From a candidate division WOR-3 bacterium (GTDB lineage: Bacteria > Hydrothermota > Hydrothermia > UBA1063), in NCBI GenBank assembly GCA_039803545.1, contig JBDRYS010000002.1, positions 1 to 64,000 on the forward strand: a DNA stretch of 64,000 bases, given 5' to 3'. This document shows positions 27,115 through 34,140 of this stretch, piece after piece. The notes under the pieces are model-generated. The model made no database searches. It saw nothing but the letters and a program-made list of their open reading frames with translations, and had not been told where the DNA came from. Both the position numbers and the translations under genes were made by a program. The first letter of the stretch is position 1. The number at the start of each line of letters is the position of its first letter.

Positions 27115-27768
27115 ATGAAGGCTATGCAACGTTTTATAGCCTATTTGATCGTCGTCATTACTCTTTATGCCGGAACAGTTTATCTCAGTAAGATTAAGTT
27201 TTACAAAACACAAAAGGAACTCCAACAGACGAAAACGACCGTCAATGGGGTTTATAATCATCTGACAGAATTAATGAATTCCTCAATTTCTCAAATTCTA
27301 AAATTGCCTCAAGAAGACACAATTAAAACTATTTTGAAATCCCGCGCAAGTCTCTTTATCTCACAAAGCGACCCATTCGATAATTTAGTAGAAAACGACC
27401 AATTCGAGAATGCGTTGTACGCCATGAATCAAAAATCCGCACTTTTCTTCGAAATAGTAAACTTTGCCTGGGAATTTGTTCCCAGTTTAAAAAACACTTC
27501 GTCACTCAATAAAATCCTCGAAGAAATTGGGGATCTTGAACTTACAATAGATTCACTTCTCACAAAGGCAGAAAAATTACACAAAAACGAAGAACTTTAC
27601 AGAAAAATCTACCATTTCTTGTGGCCTTTTACCAGTTTGAATAGAGCAAAGATGAATAAACCTGCCACTGCAAGCCAAAAAATCAGCGCAAGAAAAGCTC
27701 CGGCAAACTCAAATAGCCTTTTGTTTCTAACCTTAAATTTATCTGCCTTTGCAACTGCTTCGTTGTAA
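27115..27768 (+). CDS. Membrane-anchored helical protein, LemA-like at best
   Basis: I do not firmly recognise this 217-residue protein. It has an N-terminal membrane anchor (about residues 6-25) followed by long helices. The segment FYKTQKELQQTKTTVNGVYN and later helices with EEIGDLELTIDSLLTKAEKL vaguely recall LemA-family coiled-coil bundles. The last 50 residues, which overlap the opposite-strand DUF1232 gene by 160 bases, look like low-complexity shadow sequence. Either the true protein is longer than needed or a stop was lost. The well-spaced promoter just before the ATG is the best evidence that it is expressed. Confidence 0.55.
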   Translation: MKAMQRFIAYLIVVITLYAGTVYLSKIKFYKTQKELQQTKTTVNGVYNHLTELMNSSISQILKLPQEDTIKTILKSRASLFISQSDPFDNLVENDQFENALYAMNQKSALFFEIVNFAWEFVPSLKNTSSLNKILEEIGDLELTIDSLLTKAEKLHKNEELYRKIYHFLWPFTSLNRAKMNKPATASQKISARKAPANSNSLLFLTLNLSAFATASL

Positions 27769-28028
27769 ATCTCATGAGGTGTAAGCTTCTTAGCAAGGAG
27801 AAACATGGCAGGAATTATTAAAAAATCATCTAAATAACCAGCAAAGGGAATGAAATCTGGTATCAGGTCTATCGGAGAAAAGGCATAGCTCAATGACAAA
27901 AAAGACAACACTTTCACATACCAAGGAGTCCGTTTATCAACAAGGATATAGTAAAAAGTATTAACAGCAGAGGCAAGCTCGGCGCCAGCCCAAGAGAACT
28001 TGTCCTTAAACTTCGAAAAAACTTTCAA
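27609..28028 (-). CDS. DUF1232 (YkvA) membrane protein
   Basis: This 139-residue protein contains the DUF1232 signature YAFSPIDLIPDFIPFAGYLDD and a C-terminal hydrophobic helix (about residues 105-130). The biological role of the family is not known. The start is TTG at 28028, inside the end of yraN (23-base overlap), with GGGAGA upstream as a ribosome-binding site. It is the last gene in the overlapping ileS chain. Its 3' end is antisense to the LemA-like gene. Confidence 0.85.
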   Translation of the reverse strand: MKVFSKFKDKFSWAGAELASAVNTFYYILVDKRTPWYVKVLSFLSLSYAFSPIDLIPDFIPFAGYLDDFLIIPAMFLLAKKLTPHEIYNEAVAKADKFKVRNKRLFEFAGAFLALIFWLAVAGLFIFALFKLVKGHKKW

Positions 28029-28377
28029 TGTGCTCTATCTCCCTATTTCGTCCCTTTATCCCTATGAAGTCAAACCTGACCGCACCATACCAGCCCTTTT
28101 CCATCAAATAAACCGAAGCAACCTTCAAAAGATTCTCCCGCTTGTGGAAAGTAATTGTTTCCGAAGGCTCCATAAAATTACCACTGAGACTTCGCACCTC
28201 TACAAAAACAAGCGTACCCTCTTTAAGGGCAATGATATCGATCTCACCGAATTTTTTCCTATAATTCCTCTCAACTACCTTGTAACCTTTTGATATAAGA
28301 TACTTAACAGCAAGGTCTTCGAACTCCCTACCCTTTGATTTAGAAGCTTTGCCTTTGAAGATCCGAGGGAGAAACAT
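28006..28377 (-). CDS. yraN: UPF0102 (YraN) family endonuclease-like protein
   Basis: This 123-residue protein has the YraN nuclease-fold signature: KGREFEDLAVKYL, the GEIDIIA motif and FVEVRSLSG, which together supply the Asp and Glu-x-Lys-type positions of the restriction-like fold. Here the last position reads EVR instead of EVK. The cellular role is not established. It overlaps the upstream GWxTD gene by 38 bases and the downstream DUF1232 gene by 23. Confidence 0.9.
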   Translation of the reverse strand: MFLPRIFKGKASKSKGREFEDLAVKYLISKGYKVVERNYRKKFGEIDIIALKEGTLVFVEVRSLSGNFMEPSETITFHKRENLLKVASVYLMEKGWYGAVRFDFIGIKGRNREIEHIESFFEV

Positions 28378-29656
28378 ACTTCATCCAGTCTGGCTTTGAA
28401 GGTTCACTGGGGTCTGAAGAGTAAACAAGCTCGTAATCGCCGGTATTTTTTATATCCACAAAGACAAACTCCTTAAATCCTCCAGAGTAATAGAGCCAGT
28501 GTTCACGATTTCTCGAGGTCAAACCAAAGGTTACCCTATTTACTTCATCAGGAGGACCAAATTTTATATAAATTCTGCCCCTATCGGTAAGCCTTCCGGG
28601 TTTTTCAGGAAGGGAAAAGTTTTCATCGGCATATTTACATCTTTTTACAAACTCTACAAAAAATTCGTTGTATTCGGTATTTGGTGTAGGGTCAAATTTT
28701 TTCCAGAATTTTTTGAGAAATAACAGCTTACCCTCTTCTGGCAATTCCCTAAACTCTCTTAACTCTTCTGGCGTTGCAAAATAGTCAATGAAATAAAAGT
28801 AGGTTAAATTTTCTGCTTCTCCCTGTGCAGTTAATTCAGAGGAATAGTAAATAAACTCCCTATCCCTTATCACAGAATTTCCCGTCGATGGGTCTACTGC
28901 CTGAACCTTTAGGGTATATCTGCCTGATTTCAATCCCTCCAGTAGGATTCCATCCCTTATAACAGGTAGTTCATCCCTGCCTCTCTTAATAGGTGATGAA
29001 GCCCTAACCAAGCTGCCCTTTTCGTCTAAGATAAAATACCTCACAAAATAGGGTATCGTATCCTTTCCTAAATGGTAAAGTTCCAAATAAAAGTACAAGG
29101 TATCTTTGCCTGAGTAATATATTCCTGAAGGGTTTGGTATTTGAACGTACCCAAACTTACCAAACACAGTGTCCTCACCCGGATAAGATGTAAGGAGAAG
29201 TTGAAGATCAGAGGCACTTAATGAGGTATCCACTTCCAATGTATTCACGCTAAACTTCACCGAACCTTTGCTCTTTGAATTTAAATCTGAAACTGTAAAA
29301 GTTATCTCATAATTTCCCGGAACAAGGGAAGCCCAGAACTTGTCTATAGAAAAATTCAAGGGCTTCGTTGTCCTTTGAGTCCACTGAGAAATTATGGGAT
29401 TTTTTAAATTTGAGCCTCTAATCTCGACCTTTGCCATAAAACCCATAAGATTGTCCTTCTTTTTGAGGGAATTTAAATTAATCATGTAACTAAATTCACA
29501 CACTGTGATTGAATCGGATCTTAAAAACCTTGAACAATCGACCACAAAATCCACTTTGCCCTCGCTCTTGTAAACCTGCGAGGGGACCTGGATAAAGACC
29601 CCCTCACTTTTTGAGGAGCTCGTAAAAAATATAGCGAGGAGGATCAACAATTTCAT
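28340..29656 (-). CDS. GWxTD-domain secreted protein, copy 1
   Basis: This 438-residue protein has a short signal peptide (MKLLILLAIFFTSSSKS) and an N-terminal beta-sandwich region. A C-terminal GWxTD domain of about 120 residues follows, containing FWKKFDPTPNTEYNEFF, YADENFS and RLTDRGRIYIKFGPPDE. GWxTD domains are known mainly from uncultivated FCB-type lineages and have no established function. The upstream neighbour is a paralogue with the same domain order. It overlaps that gene by 53 bases and yraN by 38. Confidence 0.85.
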   Translation of the reverse strand: MKLLILLAIFFTSSSKSEGVFIQVPSQVYKSEGKVDFVVDCSRFLRSDSITVCEFSYMINLNSLKKKDNLMGFMAKVEIRGSNLKNPIISQWTQRTTKPLNFSIDKFWASLVPGNYEITFTVSDLNSKSKGSVKFSVNTLEVDTSLSASDLQLLLTSYPGEDTVFGKFGYVQIPNPSGIYYSGKDTLYFYLELYHLGKDTIPYFVRYFILDEKGSLVRASSPIKRGRDELPVIRDGILLEGLKSGRYTLKVQAVDPSTGNSVIRDREFIYYSSELTAQGEAENLTYFYFIDYFATPEELREFRELPEEGKLLFLKKFWKKFDPTPNTEYNEFFVEFVKRCKYADENFSLPEKPGRLTDRGRIYIKFGPPDEVNRVTFGLTSRNREHWLYYSGGFKEFVFVDIKNTGDYELVYSSDPSEPSKPDWMKYVSPSDLQRQSF

Positions 29657-30758
29657 AATCTCCTACCCCCTTTAAGTCCATAAATACAAACCGATAATTT
29701 TTGTAATAATAGTACCACACTTCGTAAGAAGGGGCTTCCAATTCGAAGGGATGTCTTTCAATCTCATCAGGAGGCCCAAGTACAATGTAGCAAATCCCCC
29801 TGTCGGAAAGTGCACCCCGCTTAAGATGGGATGAAAAATTTTCATCGGCGTACTCCACCCGATTCCAGAACTCCTCTTCGAACTCGTTGAGGTCCGTTTC
29901 AGGTGTTGGATCACGCCTCTTCCAAAACCTTTCCCAATAGCTCTTAAGAGAATCAGGGTCCTTTTTATAATAATTGAAGGAATCCAGTTCAGGCTGTGGC
30001 ACTAAAAAGGATAGAATCGTAATGATTTGATTTAATTCCGTAGGCGTAAAGTCAATAGGAAGGGTAAACAGAGTCAATGGAGCTTCTCTTTCCTCCTTCC
30101 CTGCAAGGAGAACAACCTTGTAGCTACCTGACTTCAAATCTTTGAAGCTTACTTCAATAAAATTGTCCCCCCTGTTTAAAACCCCCTTTACTTCGTAAAC
30201 AGGTTTTAGGGCAACAATCTGCAATTTGAAGGGGAGAGAATCAACAAGACACTTTACATAAAAAACCCCCTTTTTGCCTCGTATATAGGACGAAGACGGT
30301 CTTTTTGAATTTTCCATAAGGGCCATTGAATCAAGTAGGATTGGATCAGAAATTAAATCCGGAGCCTTTAAGGCCTGAACGAATTCTGCAATGACATTCC
30401 CTTCCGAATCCCTTAACCGAAAACGGACTCTGTATTCTGAATGCCTCTGGAGCTTAAAGGTGAACATCCTCTGGTACCATATAGGCTGCTTGGTTTCTTT
30501 AAATGTCGATGTGACAACCTCCATTGGCCAGCTGTTACCGAAAAGAAGATTTTTCCTTTCATCAAAGACTTCGGCCTGGAGCTCTGCATAGCTTTTATAG
30601 TGATCAGCCTCTTTGTAAAAAATCAAATTTTGCCTATTAAAACTAACAAAGGTGATAAACTGTACAGAATCTCGAATATCGTCAGGGATCAAATAGACCA
30701 ATACTTCGCTCTTCTTTGAAGTGTAGAGACTGAAGAGGATCGCAAGAAGAAGATTCAT
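29604..30758 (-). CDS. GWxTD-domain secreted protein, copy 2
   Basis: This 384-residue paralogue of the next gene has an N-terminal hydrophobic signal (MNLLLAILFSLYTS) and a beta-rich first half. Its C-terminal GWxTD domain includes FWKRRDPTPETDLNEFEEEF, YADENFSSH and ALSDRGICYIVLGPPDE. The DRG.xYI.xGPPDE core is shared with copy 1 while the N-terminal halves differ, so the pair looks like an old tandem duplication. It overlaps yceD by four bases. Confidence 0.85.
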   Translation of the reverse strand: MNLLLAILFSLYTSKKSEVLVYLIPDDIRDSVQFITFVSFNRQNLIFYKEADHYKSYAELQAEVFDERKNLLFGNSWPMEVVTSTFKETKQPIWYQRMFTFKLQRHSEYRVRFRLRDSEGNVIAEFVQALKAPDLISDPILLDSMALMENSKRPSSSYIRGKKGVFYVKCLVDSLPFKLQIVALKPVYEVKGVLNRGDNFIEVSFKDLKSGSYKVVLLAGKEEREAPLTLFTLPIDFTPTELNQIITILSFLVPQPELDSFNYYKKDPDSLKSYWERFWKRRDPTPETDLNEFEEEFWNRVEYADENFSSHLKRGALSDRGICYIVLGPPDEIERHPFELEAPSYEVWYYYYKNYRFVFMDLKGVGDYEIVDPPRYIFYELLKK

Positions 30759-31288
30759 TTCTTTTCCAACTTTTTCTTGATTTCTTCAAGCTTCCTTCGC
30801 CAATCATCTTTTTCTTTATCTAATCCCACATGTTCGCAAATTGAGTTGTTAAGATTGACTCCGCAAACGGGGCAGAGTCCTTTACAATCCTCTTTGCATA
30901 AAGGTTTCATAGGTACAGAAAGAATAATACTATCCCTCACTAAGGGAGTTGTATCGATTTCCTGTGCAGGGGCAAATATTGAAAATATGTCTTCATCACT
31001 TAAGTACTTTTCAGGTTCCAGCTCTTCCTGCCCAGGCTTAACGAAATACTCATCAACGGTGTTAAAATCCTGTTCAAACTCTTCGAGGCACCGTGAACAT
31101 GTTAAAATAAGAGTGAATTTAGCATCAATGGTTATCTTAACTTTATTACCCCTCTTTTCGACGGTGGTGTGAACGAAAGCCTTATCCTTCAATCTAAAAT
31201 CCAGGTTTAACAAATCGAGTTCTGAGGGCCCCAAGGATTCAAAGTACTCAGTGACACCCTCTTTTAAATTTAGTATGTCAATTTTCAC
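30755..31288 (-). CDS. yceD: DUF177 (YceD) rRNA accumulation protein
   Basis: This 177-residue protein has the DUF177 cysteine pattern: CSRCLEEFE, then CKEDCKGLCPVCGVNLN, likely zinc ligands. An acidic and basic helical C-terminus extends it. YceD is linked to 23S rRNA accumulation in E. coli. In many bacteria it precedes rpmF (L32), which is not found here; two GWxTD genes follow instead. It overlaps ileS by 11 bases. Confidence 0.88.
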   Translation of the reverse strand: MKIDILNLKEGVTEYFESLGPSELDLLNLDFRLKDKAFVHTTVEKRGNKVKITIDAKFTLILTCSRCLEEFEQDFNTVDEYFVKPGQEELEPEKYLSDEDIFSIFAPAQEIDTTPLVRDSIILSVPMKPLCKEDCKGLCPVCGVNLNNSICEHVGLDKEKDDWRRKLEEIKKKLEKK

Positions 31289-34070
31289 TCTTAAATCCCC
31301 TTACGACTTGAAGGCACTTGGGACACAACCCTGGATGTTCAGGGTCTTCTCCCACTTTTTCATGCCAGATCCAGCATCTCTCACATTTTTTACCCTTAGC
31401 ATGTTCAACGGAAATCTTCATTCCCTCAAATTCTTGAGAGACCGCGTTTCCGGTCGTATCACCACTTAAATAGACCTGAGACACAATGAAAAGTTCACCG
31501 AGGTGTTGCTCATATTTCTTCAGTACGTCTAATACCTGCTCGTTATCACTATTTATGATAACTTTGGCCTCTAAACGATCACTTAGAATTTTTTCATCCT
31601 TTCTCGCCCTCTCGATGAGTAGTAAAACTTTATCTCTCACATCCAGAAGCACTTGAAAATCCCTCAATATCTCCTCGTTATTGAAAGAAGGGTTAATTGA
31701 AGGCCAATCCGCTAAGAAAACGCTTTCCTCTCTCTTACCAGGAAGGTACTCCCATGCCTCTTCTGCCGTGAAAGACAGAATTGGAGAGATAACTACAAGC
31801 ATCTCTCTCAAAATATCGTAAATGACAGTTTGGGCAGAGCGCCTTCCAAGCGAATCGGGAGCCCACGTATAGAGCCTGTCCTTAAGCACATCAAGGTAGA
31901 AGGCGGAAAGGTCAACTACTATGAAATTGTAAAGGGTGTGATAACTCTTATAAAAGTAAAAATTCTCGTAGGCCTCCTCCACCACTCTTTTAACCTGATT
32001 CCACTTAGCCAGCATATACTTCTCGAGGGGCAATAGGTCCTCATATTCAACCCTCTTGCTCTCCTCCCAGTCGTAAAGGTTACCCAACATAAATCTGAAG
32101 GTATTTCTTATTTTCCTGTAAGAATCCACAAGCCTTGTTAGAATCTCTTCTCCAAGCCTTACATCTTCTGTATAATCACTGGAAGCCACCCAGAGTCTCA
32201 AAATATCTGCCCCGTATTTACTGATCACCTCCTCGGGCAATATGACATTACCAAGGCTTTTGTGCATCGCTTTGCCTTCTTCGTCAACTACCCATCCATG
32301 GGTAATCACATTTTTATACGGTGCACTCCCACGATAGGCAGTACTCAGCATCAGGGATGCGTTAAACCATCCACGATGCTGGTCGGAGCCTTCAAGGTAC
32401 ACATCTGAAGGCCAGGGGAAACCATATTTCTCAGAAACTACAATGTAAGAGATTCCAGAATCAAACCACACATCGAGAATATCATGTTCCTTATCCAGCT
32501 GATCACTATCACATTTTGGACAACGGACTTTGCCTTCAGTAAACTCATTGACATCCCTACTGAGCCAGGCATCGACTTCTCCCTGTTCCACATACTTGGC
32601 AAGATTGTTAATAACCGCACGATCTAAGAATGTCTCACCACAATTTTTACACTTTAAAGCGGGTATGAATACCCCCCAGCTTCTCTGCCGTGAGATAACC
32701 CAATCGGGTCTTTCTTTGACTGAAGTGTGTATTCTAACTTGCCCTTCCTCAGGATGCCATTTTACTTTTAAAATCTCACTAAGGGCTTTATCCCTTAACC
32801 CAGCGTGGTCAACGCTTAAAAACCACTGGTGAGTTGCTCTAAAAATCAAGGGGCCCTTACAACGCCAACAGTGAGGATAACTGTGAGTTATCTTCGAAAG
32901 TTTTACAAACTTACCCTTCTCCTTTAACACCTCAACTACTTTGCTCGACGCCTCGTTCGTATCAAGGCCTTCAAAATCGGGCGCTTCTTTTGTAAACTTC
33001 CCATCTTCATCGACGGGAGAAATAACAGGGAGATTGTATTCTTTCCCCACCTCGAAATCCTCTTTTCCATGACCAGGTGCTATATGAACGATACCCGTTC
33101 CATCTTCCGTGGTAACAAAAGTACCGAGAATCACAGACGAAACTCTATCAAGGAATGGATGCTTGAATTTTAAGCCTTCAAGTTCTCTACCTTTGAACCT
33201 CTTTATAATTTCGAAGTCTTCACCGAGGATATCCCTGTTACTTTCAATAAGCTCCTCAGCTAACAAATACGACCTTTCTTTAGTCTTAACCACTACATAT
33301 ACCAAATCCGGGTGAACGGCAAGGGCAACATTTGAAATAATAGTCCAGGGCGTGGTCGTCCAAACAAGCGGATAAAAATCGGTTTCAACGGGCTCGAAGG
33401 TAAACCAAAGGGAGGGAGATTCCTTATCCTTATACTCAATTTCTGCCATCGCAAGGGTGGTCTTACACCTCGGGCACCAGTGCACGGGTAAATAACTTCT
33501 GTAAATATAACCTTTCTCAACAAGTTCAGAAAAAATCCTTAGTTCCTTAGCTTCATAATAGGGATCCATCGTCAAATAGGGGTTCTCCCAATCCCCTAAA
33601 ACTCCAAGCCTTTTGAACTCCTCCCGCTGGATATCAACCCATTTCTTAGCAAAATTTCTGCAATCCTTTCTCAAGTTCTGTTTTAAAAGAGGATCCTTAG
33701 TCTTTGAAGCATCGGAAAGAAGTTCTTTGTATTCAGGGTGAGTCTTTATCACCTCGAGTTCAATAGGCATACCGTGATTATCCCATCCAGGCACATAGGG
33801 GGCATAGAATCCTTTCAACGACTTATACTTAACCAGAATATCCTTGAGAATTTTATTAAGGGCAGTCCCGAGGTGAATGTGTCCATTAGAATAGGGCGGG
33901 CCATCGTGGAGAACAAAAATCTTTCCCGTGTTCTTTCTCTTCTCAAGATTCTTCTGATAAATTTTCCTCTCCTCCCACCAATTCAGTCGTAACGGCTCCT
34001 TCTTCGTAAGCTCTGCTTTCATTGAAAAATCGGTTTTCGGCAAATTAACAGTATCCCTATAATCTCGCAT
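31278..34070 (-). CDS. ileS: Isoleucyl-tRNA synthetase
   Basis: This 930-residue class I synthetase charges tRNA-Ile. The HIGH motif is PYSNGHIHLG, the KMSKS-equivalent reads KAMHKSLGN, and an editing CP1 domain lies between them (TTPWTIISN). The C-terminal zinc site is CERCWIW ... CPKCLQ. Length and order are normal for the bacterial form. A promoter (TTGAAT, 17 bases, TATATT) and a GGAGG ribosome-binding site precede the ATG. It leads the overlapping chain down to DUF1232. Confidence 0.97.
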   Translation of the reverse strand: MRDYRDTVNLPKTDFSMKAELTKKEPLRLNWWEERKIYQKNLEKRKNTGKIFVLHDGPPYSNGHIHLGTALNKILKDILVKYKSLKGFYAPYVPGWDNHGMPIELEVIKTHPEYKELLSDASKTKDPLLKQNLRKDCRNFAKKWVDIQREEFKRLGVLGDWENPYLTMDPYYEAKELRIFSELVEKGYIYRSYLPVHWCPRCKTTLAMAEIEYKDKESPSLWFTFEPVETDFYPLVWTTTPWTIISNVALAVHPDLVYVVVKTKERSYLLAEELIESNRDILGEDFEIIKRFKGRELEGLKFKHPFLDRVSSVILGTFVTTEDGTGIVHIAPGHGKEDFEVGKEYNLPVISPVDEDGKFTKEAPDFEGLDTNEASSKVVEVLKEKGKFVKLSKITHSYPHCWRCKGPLIFRATHQWFLSVDHAGLRDKALSEILKVKWHPEEGQVRIHTSVKERPDWVISRQRSWGVFIPALKCKNCGETFLDRAVINNLAKYVEQGEVDAWLSRDVNEFTEGKVRCPKCDSDQLDKEHDILDVWFDSGISYIVVSEKYGFPWPSDVYLEGSDQHRGWFNASLMLSTAYRGSAPYKNVITHGWVVDEEGKAMHKSLGNVILPEEVISKYGADILRLWVASSDYTEDVRLGEEILTRLVDSYRKIRNTFRFMLGNLYDWEESKRVEYEDLLPLEKYMLAKWNQVKRVVEEAYENFYFYKSYHTLYNFIVVDLSAFYLDVLKDRLYTWAPDSLGRRSAQTVIYDILREMLVVISPILSFTAEEAWEYLPGKREESVFLADWPSINPSFNNEEILRDFQVLLDVRDKVLLLIERARKDEKILSDRLEAKVIINSDNEQVLDVLKKYEQHLGELFIVSQVYLSGDTTGNAVSQEFEGMKISVEHAKGKKCERCWIWHEKVGEDPEHPGLCPKCLQVVRGFKSEN

Positions 34071-34097
34071 AAGTTCCTCCGTTTTGAACAGTACTTA

Positions 34098-34126
34098 AAT
34101 ATAATTCAGAACCTGGACAGATTCAA
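34098..34126 (-). promoter_or_regulatory. Promoter of the ileS operon
   Basis: TTGAAT (34121-34126, minus strand), a 17-base spacer and TATATT (34098-34103) precede ileS. Unlike the leaderless set, a normal leader of about 20 bases with GGAGG follows. No T-box is recognisable in this short leader. Confidence 0.65.
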
Positions 34127-34140
34127 AAAAGGCGGTTAAC

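Noticed and set aside
31230-34140. T-box riboswitch before ileS
   Set aside because: The leader is only about 20 bases after the -10 box and holds no T-box or specifier structure.
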